The notes under the pieces are model-generated. The model worked only from the letters and a program-made list of their open reading frames with translations, was not told the DNA's origin and ran no database searches. Of a stretch of 33,503 nucleotides of DNA, positions 23,274 through 31,873 are shown in pieces (the stretch's first letter is position 1; every line of letters starts with the position of its first letter). Made by a program: the position numbers and the translations under genes. Source of the DNA: Acidobacteriota bacterium (GTDB taxonomy: Bacteria; Acidobacteriota; Vicinamibacteria; Marinacidobacterales; SMYC01); contig SMYC01000153.1 of NCBI GenBank assembly GCA_004356105.1, positions 1-33,503 on the forward strand, given 5' to 3'.

Positions 23274-24673
23274 GCCGGACTCGCGCTGCGATAGCTGCGC
23301 TGAAACTTTACGACCTTATCCACGAACTCGGAGCTCGGCGCGCCATGCGGGACGCTTTCCCACACGGACGCGCCAAAGTCGTTCGGGAGCACGTCAATAG
23401 ACGTCCCGACATCATCGACCGCAACGGGAAAAATGAACGGTCCCGAAGGCACGAGCTCTTTAGCCTCCAGTATGGCCTCGACCCAGTCGGGGCGGAAAAA
23501 AAATCTCCGCGCCGTCGAAGCCCGCCGCGAAAGAACCGGCACGAAGAGCGCACAGCTGCCGATCACGTTTCGGAGCTTTCGCTCCCACTTGCCGCCCAAG
23601 TCCAGGTCATCATTGCCGAAGATGACATCCACTCCGGCGCGATCGAGTGCGTCACGAATCGACGCGGCCGCGTCGCGATCGGCCTCCGCGTAGCTCACGA
23701 ACACGGCCCCGGATTGCATGCCGGAGGACGAGACCAACTCCAAGATGGAAGTCAGCGTGTCGGACTCCTCGACAACCGGCCTGGGGTCGTGGACGCGTCG
23801 GTAAAGTTCGTCGATGAAGTCCAAAGCGCCCGTAGCGCGGATGATCTTCGCGCCTCCTCCGAAATGCTGAAGCAATAAGACGTCTCCTCGCCCTGTATTG
23901 TGGCCCCTGGCGGAGACCAAGTCGAGCTCAGCCTCGAGGCGACGGCCGCTCCTCGTATGACGCACGAAGAAGTTGGTGAGCCAATCGTCGAAATGGCTCC
24001 CGAGGACCAGAAGGTTGCTTCTCTTGAGCTTGTCCAGCAAGAGATTCGGGGCATCCTCGTCTTTCGACTGCAAGAGCCGGACGAACTCTGCAATATCATC
24101 CCGGGTCACAGCGTAACTTTGCGGCGTCGCCGAGAGACGGCCGAGAAGATGGAACACCGCGGGCCGCCTCACGCGGTCGAGCTCCCGGGGAAGATCCTGC
24201 TTGTCCGTGGGCGCATGAGTAAAAACGAGCGTTTGCCGCTGCCCGTCGAACCGCTCCTGATTGAGCGCTCGCTCGATCAAGAAGTCGAACGTTGTCGTGA
24301 CGTACAGCTTGAAACTCGTAATCCGAGCAAGCTTCAACAGTGGCTCGGGCACCGCAAGCCCTTCGAGCTCTCGCAGCACGACGCGAAGACCGTGGTAGAG
24401 GTCGGAAACGTCGTTCGACCCAACAAGATAGCGCCGCGCCACCTCGAAGAGCTCCTCCCCGCGAGGCAAATCCCGCGCCGAAACAGCCAAATGGTCCGCA
24501 AGCCGCTCTGCAATAAGCGGATAAAGAAGCCTCCGCTCCCCCTCGTGCTCCACGAAAAGAAGATCCTGCCCCACCACCGGGATCACGGACTCCTCTTCAA
24601 CGAGCTGGATCAACTGCTCCCAAAAACGCTCGGAATGAGCGATCACAAACCTCCCTCGACGCCAGGTAGTCAT
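23270..24673 (-). CDS. SIR2-TIR fusion protein
   Basis: Predicted cytosolic protein of 467 residues from the ATG at 24673; a GTG at 24646 behind GGGAGG and a TTG at 24691 are alternatives. Residues about 15-235 resemble a SIR2-like domain: VIPVVGQDLL (nucleotide-binding loop), YVTTTFDFLIERAL (position of the usual TTNYD motif, Asn here Thr), VFHLLGRL (candidate catalytic His) and LVLGSHFDDWLTNFF. Residues about 320-455 are a TIR domain: AVFVSYAEADRDAAASIRDA, DLDLGGKWERKLRNVI, ALFVPVLSRRA and WVEAILEAKEL with a candidate catalytic Glu. Both domain families include NAD-cleaving immune effectors. Translation is coupled to the nSTAND gene by ATGA overlap, so this is likely the effector and the ATPase its switch. 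Activity is untested. Confidence 0.88.
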   Translation of the reverse strand: MTTWRRGRFVIAHSERFWEQLIQLVEEESVIPVVGQDLLFVEHEGERRLLYPLIAERLADHLAVSARDLPRGEELFEVARRYLVGSNDVSDLYHGLRVVLRELEGLAVPEPLLKLARITSFKLYVTTTFDFLIERALNQERFDGQRQTLVFTHAPTDKQDLPRELDRVRRPAVFHLLGRLSATPQSYAVTRDDIAEFVRLLQSKDEDAPNLLLDKLKRSNLLVLGSHFDDWLTNFFVRHTRSGRRLEAELDLVSARGHNTGRGDVLLLQHFGGGAKIIRATGALDFIDELYRRVHDPRPVVEESDTLTSILELVSSSGMQSGAVFVSYAEADRDAAASIRDALDRAGVDVIFGNDDLDLGGKWERKLRNVIGSCALFVPVLSRRASTARRFFFRPDWVEAILEAKELVPSGPFIFPVAVDDVGTSIDVLPNDFGASVWESVPHGAPSSEFVDKVVKFQRSYRSASPA

Positions 24674-24693
24674 GCCCCGCGAACCGGGCAAAT

Positions 24694-24699
24694 ATTTTA
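24694..24699 (-). promoter_or_regulatory. -10 candidate for the SIR2-TIR operon
   Basis: TAAAAT on the minus strand lies about 20 bases before the ATG at 24673, in a 63-base gap after the TPR gene. The local AT content rises sharply here. No good -35 is visible, so the cassette may instead be read from the upstream genes. Confidence 0.25.
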
Positions 24700-24736
24700 C
24701 CGACCCGGAAGCCTCCCGTGCAAACCCACCAAGTCC

Positions 24737-26725
24737 TTAACGCGGTGCCCCTTCGATCCGCCCAGCCCCCTCGTCCACGAGGCTCTGATACCCCACATCC
24801 CCAAGGCTTCGATACAGAGCCAGTGCCTCTCGACGCTTGCCTTGCGCTTCGAGAGAGCGCGCGGTGTTGTAAACGAGGTCAGAAGCGTCATACGGCGCAA
24901 CCGGATCGATGTTTTCCGCCGCCTCTTCGAACGCGGCCACCGCGCCCCCGAAATCGCCGAGCTCGAAAAGCTGGAGGCCACGCTCGAGCGCTGTGTCTTC
25001 ATGCTCGAAAAGAACATTTCTTCTGAAATAAACGGGCCCGTCCGGGAAAGGATCGACAAGGGCGCTCCGCACTTCGACGAGCTCGCCATCGAGGACGGCC
25101 GCCGCGCAATTTTCGTACACGACCTCGCCGCCGCGCACGAGACGGAGCCCGCTGCAATCCTCTCCGGTGGCGTAGTAAAACGCGGCGTCATCATCAGCGC
25201 CCACCGCTTCGACACCGCGAGGAATGTCGTCCTCGGGGGCGAGAAAGACGAGCTTTAAATCCTGACCATCATCCTCGAGCACGATATTGAAATGACGCAG
25301 CCCATCGCTCGTCTGAAACGGTCGCTGCAATAGAACCTGACGCGGCTTGCTCTCGGTGACGTGCACGAAGGAAGAGCCGCGACCGGACGGGGCGGTGCGG
25401 CGCACGCTCGCGTCGATCTTCTGGACCTCTTCGAGAATCCGATCGCCGATATCGGTCCCGAGGAGTGCTAGCGTCCGGGTCTTCGAAGCGCTGGCGCCTT
25501 CGAGCTTCCCGAGCGCGGCCATGACTTCGAAGCCTAGGTCGCGGCTTCGCGACCCGCGCGCAATACGCTGAGCCAATCGACGCAGCTGCTCGTAAAGATC
25601 GTCGAGCGGCGCGGGCCCCGCCTCGAGCTTCTCGAGCTGGTCGATCCATTCGTACAGCGCGCGCTGCTCGTTGACTTGCCTCTCGAGCGTCACGATAGGA
25701 ACGCTCGCTTGCTCTGGTTTTTCCTCGGTCAAAAGGTCCGGATCATCGAGGAACTGAAAGATCGCTTCCACCCGCCGGCGAATCTCGCTCGCGCGAAGAT
25801 CGGGATACATGGGAATGCGGATCTGTGTCATCCCGCCGCGAGCGACGACCCGAATCTCGCCATCCCCGTAAAACCCAACGCTCGGCGGCAACCCCGCGAG
25901 GCGCCCGACGCCCACCTCCATCGCAAGCAGACGAACGATGCGCCGGGTATTCGGAAGCTCCAATTCGGGAACGAACGCAGCGACGAAGAAAGGTGCGTCA
26001 CGCTTTCGAGCTTCCACGACCGGGACCGTGAGACCATCGAGCTGCTCACTGCAATAACCGCAGCCCTCCACAGGAACGTAGACGAGAAGACGCCCTCCGA
26101 GAGCGTAGAGCTCACCGGTTTTCAAGTTTCCCGCATCGGTCACGACTTGGAACGAGGGGAAAGCGCCCGGAAGAAGCTCGAGGTCGGGGAACTTGCTCTG
26201 AAGCTCGGGGAACCGTCGCGCGTCGAGGCTCGCTTTGAGCGCATTGCGCGAGCGGAACAAACCCGACTCGAGGAGTCTTTCCTCGAGGCCGATTCGATCC
26301 GCTCCCGGGCTCAGATAAGCATCGAGCACGAGCGCGACACGCTCGCCGGAATCCAAGTCTTCGTCGTCCGCCATTAAAAGAAAAATCTCGGGGTCGGACT
26401 GCATTTTCGCCGCGCGCCTATAGGCTTTGCGCGAAGCGCGCCATTCTTCCTGCGCGGCCAACGCGTTACCGAGGGTTCGAAAATAGGCCGCGCGCCGCTC
26501 ACGATAGGTCTCGCGGGCCTCTTGAATCATGTCCTCGAACAAGAGGCCTTTGGGAGGCAATTCGAGCTCTAGCTCGGGACGGAAATTCAACGAAAGCGCG
26601 AGCGCGTCGCGCGCCGCCGCTTCTGCACCCGCCGCGTCTGAAGCTTCGAGTTTCTGGCGCGCCTTCTCGTGCGCCGTATCCGCGCTGGCTTGAACGAGAA
26701 GCGCCAGAAGGACGAGGCTATTCAT
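24737..26725 (-). CDS. exported TPR protein with thioredoxin-like CGYC domain
   Basis: Protein of 662 residues. The ATG at 26725 overlaps the aminotransferase stop (ATGA) and follows a good GGAGGAAGC site; the frame is open further upstream only as a shadow of that gene. Residues 1-16 look like a short signal peptide. TPR-like helices lie at about 20-170 (FRTLGNALAAQEEWRASRKAY). A thioredoxin-like fold follows at about 190-330, with RLLVYVPVEGCGYC holding the redox pair Cys222/Cys225. The C-terminal 100 residues again look like TPR (LQLFELGDFGGAVAAFEEAA, RSLEAQGKRREALALYRSLG). Similar redox folds (TlpA/SoxW type) act in the periplasm. I do not recognise the full architecture and cannot name a substrate. 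Confidence 0.8.
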   Translation of the reverse strand: MNSLVLLALLVQASADTAHEKARQKLEASDAAGAEAAARDALALSLNFRPELELELPPKGLLFEDMIQEARETYRERRAAYFRTLGNALAAQEEWRASRKAYRRAAKMQSDPEIFLLMADDEDLDSGERVALVLDAYLSPGADRIGLEERLLESGLFRSRNALKASLDARRFPELQSKFPDLELLPGAFPSFQVVTDAGNLKTGELYALGGRLLVYVPVEGCGYCSEQLDGLTVPVVEARKRDAPFFVAAFVPELELPNTRRIVRLLAMEVGVGRLAGLPPSVGFYGDGEIRVVARGGMTQIRIPMYPDLRASEIRRRVEAIFQFLDDPDLLTEEKPEQASVPIVTLERQVNEQRALYEWIDQLEKLEAGPAPLDDLYEQLRRLAQRIARGSRSRDLGFEVMAALGKLEGASASKTRTLALLGTDIGDRILEEVQKIDASVRRTAPSGRGSSFVHVTESKPRQVLLQRPFQTSDGLRHFNIVLEDDGQDLKLVFLAPEDDIPRGVEAVGADDDAAFYYATGEDCSGLRLVRGGEVVYENCAAAVLDGELVEVRSALVDPFPDGPVYFRRNVLFEHEDTALERGLQLFELGDFGGAVAAFEEAAENIDPVAPYDASDLVYNTARSLEAQGKRREALALYRSLGDVGYQSLVDEGAGRIEGAPR

Positions 26726-27903
26726 GCTTCCTCCGTTAGCTTCGCGAGACGTTTCGCGGCCGCGTCGAGCGTCTCCCTCTTCTTGCAGAACGTAAAGCGA
26801 AGCTTTTGAGCGCCGTCTTCGGGAAGGTGGTAGAAGCTCGAGCCCGGCACCGCGGCGACACCGACCTTCTCGATGAGATGACGGCCGAAGCTGACGTCGT
26901 CGGGGAAGCCGAAGCCCGAGATGTCCGTCATGATGTAATAAGCACCTCCGGGCAGGTAGCAACGAAAGCCCGCTTGATCGAGGCTCTTGACGAGTATATC
27001 GCGCCGCACTTCGTAGCCCTCTCGAAGCTTGTCGTAATACGAGGCCGGTAGACGTAGCGCCACCGCTCCAGCTTCCTGAAGCGGCGCGGCTGCGCCTACC
27101 GTGAGAAAGTCGTGCACTTTGCGGATCGCGCTAGACAGCTCCTCGGAGGCGAGCGCCCAGCCCACCCGCCAGCCCGTCACCGAATACGTCTTCGACAGGC
27201 TGTTGATGGTGACGGTGCGATCGGCCATCCCGTCGAGCGACGCCAAGGGAACATGCCTAGCGCCACCATAAACGATGTATTCGTAAATCTCGTCCGTGAT
27301 CGCGATGACATCCCATTTCTGACAGAGTGCCGCGATCGCCTCGAGCTCCGCGCGCGTATAGACCTTGCCCGTGGGGTTGTTCGGCGTATTGATGATGATC
27401 GCGCGGGTCTTGTCGTTGAAGGCTTTTTCGAGCTCGTTTGTATCGACGTGCCAATCCGGCTCGTGAAGCTTGACGTAGCGCGGCACCGCGCCGGAGAGGA
27501 TCGCATCCGGGCCATAGTTCTCGTAAAACGGCTCGAACACGACGACCTCGTCGCCGGGATCAACGATCGCGAGCATGGTCGATATCATCGCCTCGGTCGA
27601 ACCGCAGGTAACCGTCAGATGAAGCTCCGGATCCACGTCCATCGCGTAAACGTCGCGATAGCGTTCCGCGAGCGCATCACGAAACGATTTCGCCCCCCAA
27701 GTAATCGCGTATTGGTTGACGTCGCGCCGTACGGCATCGACGGCGGCCTCTTTGATCTCGGACGGCGCGGCAAAGTCCGGAAAGCCTTGCGCGAGATTGA
27801 TGGCATCGTGCTTCGCCGCCAGCCGGCTCATTTCCCGAATGACCGACTCGGTGAATTGAAGGGCTTTTCGGGAAGCTCGCGGACGGGTTTGGGACTCGGG
27901 CAC
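26722..27903 (-). CDS. PLP-dependent class I/II aminotransferase
   Basis: Fold-type I aminotransferase of 393 residues from a GTG at 27903. The PLP-binding Lys is Lys238 in SLSKTYSVTGWRVGW. Asn176 (NTPNNPTGK) and Asp204 (TDEIYEY) should contact the cofactor. The N-terminal INLAQGFPDF block resembles the kynurenine/methionine aminotransferase group (KAT, YbdL), so the substrate may be an aromatic or sulphur amino acid, but aspartate-type activity cannot be excluded. It sits 42 bases after the lytic transglycosylase gene and overlaps the TPR/thioredoxin gene by four bases, so the three are probably co-transcribed. Cytosolic; no signal peptide. Confidence 0.93.
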   Translation of the reverse strand: MPESQTRPRASRKALQFTESVIREMSRLAAKHDAINLAQGFPDFAAPSEIKEAAVDAVRRDVNQYAITWGAKSFRDALAERYRDVYAMDVDPELHLTVTCGSTEAMISTMLAIVDPGDEVVVFEPFYENYGPDAILSGAVPRYVKLHEPDWHVDTNELEKAFNDKTRAIIINTPNNPTGKVYTRAELEAIAALCQKWDVIAITDEIYEYIVYGGARHVPLASLDGMADRTVTINSLSKTYSVTGWRVGWALASEELSSAIRKVHDFLTVGAAAPLQEAGAVALRLPASYYDKLREGYEVRRDILVKSLDQAGFRCYLPGGAYYIMTDISGFGFPDDVSFGRHLIEKVGVAAVPGSSFYHLPEDGAQKLRFTFCKKRETLDAAAKRLAKLTEEA

Positions 27904-27945
27904 GCTTTATCGTTACCTCGGAAGCGGTGGAAAGAACGACGGATT

Positions 27946-30219
27946 TCAGGGTGCCGCGGCCGCGGCGACCTCCGCCCCACCGTAGAGGCGACGATACAGC
28001 ATCTGGTTTCGGAGCACCAGCTTGACGTATCTGCGCGTCTCGTCGAAGGGAATTTCTTCGATGAAAACTTCAGGGTCGATGGACATGTCCATCCCGGTCC
28101 AGCGCTTCACGCGATGAGGACCCGCGTTGTAGCTCGCGAGCGCGTAGTCCACACGCCCGTCGAAGCGGGCGAGAACGTCTTTCAAATAGCGCGTACCGTA
28201 GCGGATGTTGATCTCCGGATTGTAGAGCTCGCGCGCGCTGTAGCGGCGGCCCTCCTGTCTAGCGACCTGGCGTCCGGTCGCCGGGATGAGCTGCATGAGG
28301 CCGCGAGCACCGGCCCGTGAGCGGACGCGAGGATTGAACGTGGATTCCTGACGAATGAGCGCGGCTACGAGAAAGGGGTCGAGACCGCGCGCCTTCGCGT
28401 AGTGCTCAACGTGCTCGCGATACGGAAGAGGATAGAAGAGCTCCCACACCCCGCGCGGCAGCAAGTCGCCCGTCGCGGATACGTGAAAAGGGAACGCCTC
28501 GCGTATCGTGATGATCGTTTGAAGCGGGCGACCCTCGCTGGTGTGGATCCAGGCCGCCATCATGAGAAAGGCTGCATCATCCCGTTCGGGCCGCTCGCCA
28601 TCTACCGCTGCCTCGGCATCCTCGAGCGCTCTTTTCGGAAGACCAACCGCCAGAAGCTCAGCGATTCGTTGCTGACGCTCGACGCGCTGAACGCTCATCG
28701 CGCCTGAAAGATCGATCCCCTTCCGCGCTTCCTCGATCGTCGCGATCGAGCTTCGCCCCCCTTGCATTTCAGAGAGATGCTCCAGCGCGCGCCGGCCATA
28801 GTAGCTATTCTGGTAGCCGAGCATGACCTGACGGTATAACGCGTCGGCACGTTCGAGCTCTCCGGCTTGCTGGTAAGCACGTCCAGCCCAGTAGAGAAGA
28901 CGCGCAAGCTCGCGCGCCCGCGGCCGTTCGCGCGCGGTCTCCTCGAAGCCGCGCCCCGCCTCCCCGAAACGGCCACCGCGGTAGGCCCTCCAGTGCACGT
29001 GCCATCGCGCGTCGACCGTATGCTCTCCCTGGGGAAACTGCTTGATGACCTGGTTGAAGCGGGCGAGCGCCTCGTCGGGCTCGTCGTTCGATGCGTGGTG
29101 GTCCGCGAGCCGCATCAACGCCGCCGCCGTCCACTTGCTTCGGGGAAAGCGCGTCTCGAGCTCCGAGACGCGCGCGAGCTGCGTCTCCCGGCGTCGAAGC
29201 CGCCGTGCAACTTGTGCTCGATAGTAGAGTGCCTCGGGCGCAAGCTCGTCGTTCGTGACACGCTTGAAATTCGCGACCGACGCGCTGAGCCGACGGCGTC
29301 GATATTGACTGACCGCCATCCGCAGCCGGACGAGATCGACATCCGCAACCTTGCGGTAGCGTTGCAGCAAGGACGCGTAGCCGTCATATGCGTCGCCATA
29401 GCGCCCCTGCTCCATGAGAATCCCGGCGCGTTTCATGCCGAGCTCGTAGTAACGAGCCGGCTCGACTTCGGGAAGTTTGCTACGAAGACCCGTCAGGCGG
29501 CGTCCGCCATTCTTCGCTCGCTTGTGCCGCGGGAGCTCGTAATAAAGCGTCTCGAGCACATCGACCGCGTCCTGATGCCGGCCGAGGGCGATGAAGAGCT
29601 TCGACAGCTCATCGAGCGCGTCCCCGCGCGCCGCGTCATCGGCGCTTTGGGTCACCGGTTCGAGTTTTCGAATGGCTTCCTCGCGCTCACCCGTGGCTTT
29701 TAATATCCGGGCGTAACGAAGGCGCGCCTCGTCCGCCAAGGGGAAGTCCGGATGGGAAGCTTCGAGCGCGGCGAGTGCGGTGAGCGCCTCCCCCGGCTTG
29801 GAGGTTTCGAGCTCTCGCGCTACGTAGAAGAGCGCAAAGCCGTCGAGCTCGGTAGCATCAATCTCCGGCCTGCGGAACGACTCCACAGCCGGAGCGATCC
29901 GCTTCCTCTCGAGCTGGTGGACCCCCAAAGCAAAAGCGGCGAGGCCGCGTGTGCGCGGGGACTGGCTTTTGTCGTTCGAGAGCTCTTCGAGCCGGGCGGA
30001 CTTCTCGTTGCGAGGCGTGCCACTTAATAATGTTGAGACTGGCAAGAGCGCCGGGGCCGGCTCAACAAACGGCGCCCACGGTAGCTCGATTGGGGCGAGC
30101 GCCTCGGGCTTTGACAGAGGAGAAGACGTCGGGGGCTGGGCAGTGAGCAGACCGAGAAGAATGCTAGCGAACACAAGGAAGAAGACCGGAGCCAAGACCT
30201 TCCCCGACCCTAGATACAT
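27946..30219 (-). CDS. Slt-type soluble lytic murein transglycosylase
   Basis: Protein of 757 residues from the ATG at 30219, chosen because a hydrophobic signal/anchor (VLAPVFFLVFASILLGLLT) starts shortly after. A long helical superhelix of TPR-like units fills residues about 80-580. The C-terminal SLT domain has the catalytic Glu625 in ALIRQESTFNP, then SRAGARGLMQLIPATG, NIRYGTRYL and ALASYNAGPHRVKRW. The family cleaves the MurNAc-GlcNAc bond of peptidoglycan in the periplasm, releasing 1,6-anhydro products. The enlarged helical region is longer than in E. coli Slt70. It is followed by the aminotransferase gene on the same strand. Confidence 0.94.
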   Translation of the reverse strand: MYLGSGKVLAPVFFLVFASILLGLLTAQPPTSSPLSKPEALAPIELPWAPFVEPAPALLPVSTLLSGTPRNEKSARLEELSNDKSQSPRTRGLAAFALGVHQLERKRIAPAVESFRRPEIDATELDGFALFYVARELETSKPGEALTALAALEASHPDFPLADEARLRYARILKATGEREEAIRKLEPVTQSADDAARGDALDELSKLFIALGRHQDAVDVLETLYYELPRHKRAKNGGRRLTGLRSKLPEVEPARYYELGMKRAGILMEQGRYGDAYDGYASLLQRYRKVADVDLVRLRMAVSQYRRRRLSASVANFKRVTNDELAPEALYYRAQVARRLRRRETQLARVSELETRFPRSKWTAAALMRLADHHASNDEPDEALARFNQVIKQFPQGEHTVDARWHVHWRAYRGGRFGEAGRGFEETARERPRARELARLLYWAGRAYQQAGELERADALYRQVMLGYQNSYYGRRALEHLSEMQGGRSSIATIEEARKGIDLSGAMSVQRVERQQRIAELLAVGLPKRALEDAEAAVDGERPERDDAAFLMMAAWIHTSEGRPLQTIITIREAFPFHVSATGDLLPRGVWELFYPLPYREHVEHYAKARGLDPFLVAALIRQESTFNPRVRSRAGARGLMQLIPATGRQVARQEGRRYSARELYNPEINIRYGTRYLKDVLARFDGRVDYALASYNAGPHRVKRWTGMDMSIDPEVFIEEIPFDETRRYVKLVLRNQMLYRRLYGGAEVAAAAAP

Positions 30220-30276
30220 CGGATTCCCCGCGCTCCTTTCTTTGTTTGGACGGGCGAATCCGCCGGCCTCCCCCGA

Positions 30277-30282
30277 ATTATA
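30277..30282 (-). promoter_or_regulatory. -10 element candidate for slt operon
   Basis: A perfect TATAAT on the minus strand lies about 58 bases before the slt ATG, in the 143-base gap after the GAF-like gene. No -35 close to consensus is found at 16-18 bases upstream. Confidence 0.4.
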
Positions 30283-30362
30283 TTCTTCGATTGTAGCAAA
30301 CGGACGGCCAAAAGCGTCCAAACCACGGGACGAAAAGGACTAAAGTATGCCCGAATGGGCAC

Positions 30363-31667
30363 TTAGCCTGCTGGCAACCCCTGCCCCATCAGTCCGGAGT
30401 CGCCATCAGCAAGGATGCGGATCAGCTCGTCGTTGAAATAGGTCGATTGAGAGCGGACCGGCTCGGGGACGCGTTCTTTGTAGAGCTGCCGGCTGCGCTC
30501 GATATCATCTCTGAGCAGTCTGTAGATACCGTGGTGTGAGCGCCCCTCTGTAACTTTCGCTTCGTTGTACAACTTGATCTCGGAAACCAAGAGGCGCGCG
30601 AACCGCATGGCCTCTTCGTGTTTCTTGCGGGTATCCGAGTCCATCGAGTCCAAGTCGGGTGCCGCTGTGGCGGGAGGGGCGGCGGTCGGTGGGGCCTCCG
30701 TCGCGGGCTTGAGAGCAGCGACATCCGTGCTATTGAACATTACCGTCCCGGACGAGTCGGAAACGGCGGGCGCAGGAACCGCGGGCGCTTCAGTGATCGG
30801 CGGGGCCTGCTGTGGCGCCGCGTCTGCCGCTGGCGCCGCGTCTGCCGCTGGCGCCACGTCTGCCGCTGGCGCCGCGTCTGCCGCTGGCGCCACGTCTGCC
30901 GCTGGCGCCACAGGCTCGCCAGGCTTCTCAGCAGATTTCTGAGCGCTCAGAGCATCGAGAAGCTTCGAGGAATAAGCGGTGAGGATCTCGAGCGCTTCCG
31001 TCTCGTTGAGTGGATCCGGTCCATCACCGCTATCGGCATAGACGATCGCAGCGATACGATCGTGCAAGACGAGGGGCGTTGCAAAGATGGATGAAGGCAA
31101 TACGTTGCCGACACGTGAGAGCAGCTGTATATTGTCCGGGTGCTTGTTGCTCTCACCAACAAAAGACGAACGCGAATTGATGACATCGCTGAAAACGGTA
31201 TTGGCCGAAGTGGGAACCGAGATGCGCTTGATGCCTTCGTCGTTGAAGCCGGGACTGTCGTTGAAGCCACGGCCATTCCAACCGATGCAAGAGCCCCCTT
31301 TGAGAATGAAAAGCGCGACGCGCGGGGCGAACTGAGCTAGCTCCGCGAGAAGAAGCGTCAACACCTCGGTCAGCGACGTGCCTTCGTCGATCTTCGTGAG
31401 CGACCGGCGCACGGCCTTGAGCGAACCGCCTCCGCCGTCACCACCGCCTCCGCCGCCGGCCAAGCTCGAGACCTCCTGCACGAAAGCGAGAATGCGTTCC
31501 TCGTCGATACTCTCCTCGTACTTCGATATCTGATCTTGAAGAACATCGAGTTTCTTGAGGAGATCGTCTTGAAGACCGGTGACCTCCTTGCGGAGATCAT
31601 TCGACCACGTCGACACGAGCGAATGAAATAAGGCTAGCGATTTGGCGCGAAGTTGATCGTCACTCAT
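30363..31667 (-). CDS. GAF-like protein with Ala-Pro repeat linker
   Basis: Protein of 434 residues. Residues 1-65 look like a coiled coil, followed by a Gly-rich run (69-81). Residues about 95-240 fit a divergent GAF domain (SLTEVLTLLLAELAQFAPRV, FATPLVLHDRIAAIVYADSG, LEILTAYSSKLLDAL). A low-complexity linker of APAAD[AV] repeats (253-285) and more Ala/Pro-rich sequence follow. The last ~75 residues (RFARLLVSEIKLYNEAKV, YFNDELIRILADGD) look like a separate conserved helical domain. I recall that tail in Acidobacteria and deltaproteobacterial proteins but not a function. It is divergent from ssrA and has its own promoter; a signalling or regulatory role is inferred from the GAF-like fold only. 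Confidence 0.8.
   Translation of the reverse strand: MSDDQLRAKSLALFHSLVSTWSNDLRKEVTGLQDDLLKKLDVLQDQISKYEESIDEERILAFVQEVSSLAGGGGGGDGGGGSLKAVRRSLTKIDEGTSLTEVLTLLLAELAQFAPRVALFILKGGSCIGWNGRGFNDSPGFNDEGIKRISVPTSANTVFSDVINSRSSFVGESNKHPDNIQLLSRVGNVLPSSIFATPLVLHDRIAAIVYADSGDGPDPLNETEALEILTAYSSKLLDALSAQKSAEKPGEPVAPAADVAPAADAAPAADVAPAADAAPAADAAPQQAPPITEAPAVPAPAVSDSSGTVMFNSTDVAALKPATEAPPTAAPPATAAPDLDSMDSDTRKKHEEAMRFARLLVSEIKLYNEAKVTEGRSHHGIYRLLRDDIERSRQLYKERVPEPVRSQSTYFNDELIRILADGDSGLMGQGLPAG
30814..30910. repeat. 18-bp tandem repeat, about 5.4 copies
   Basis: Five 18-bp units of GGCGCCRCGTCTGCCGCT run from 30814 to 30903, with a partial sixth. They encode the APAAD[AV] linker of the GAF-like protein and stay in frame, so changes in copy number would alter linker length only. 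Confidence 0.95.
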
Positions 31668-31750
31668 CGAGAGCTGTAGATGTAAGTCCTGCTAAGAGAG
31701 ACATCTATGGCTGAAAGACCATATGCACCTGTCCCTACAATCGGTAAATC

Positions 31751-31779
31751 ATTATGTGTCCTACTTTCACATAAGTCAA
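31751..31779 (-). promoter_or_regulatory. sigma70-like promoter of the GAF-like gene
   Basis: On the minus strand TTGACT (31774-31779) and CATAAT (31751-31756) are separated by 17 bases. The leader to the ATG at 31667 would be about 75 bases. It is divergent from the ssrA promoter. Confidence 0.6.
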
Positions 31780-31824
31780 CACGAACAAAGACGTTGCGCC
31801 GCGCAAGCACCGCCGACCGCCTCC

Positions 31825-31853
31825 TTGCTAGAAACCGGCGATCGGACTAAAAT
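31825..31853 (+). promoter_or_regulatory. sigma70-like promoter of ssrA
   Basis: TTGCTA (31825-31830) and TAAAAT (31848-31853) are separated by 17 bases. Transcription would begin near 31860, about 14 bases before the mature tmRNA 5' end, as expected for a precursor trimmed by RNase P. Confidence 0.65.
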
Positions 31854-31873
31854 ACATGTGAAGAAGAGCTTAA

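Noticed and set aside
23900..25258. 452-codon plus-strand frame across the SIR2-TIR and TPR genes
   Set aside because: It spans two well-supported minus-strand genes and their gap; composition is that of an antisense shadow.
27112..28320. 402-codon plus-strand frame across the aminotransferase and slt genes
   Set aside because: Antisense shadow over two clear enzymes; no start signal or domain.
30814..30910. Short tandem repeat considered as a CRISPR array
   Set aside because: Units are 18 bp with no spacers and encode an in-frame protein linker.
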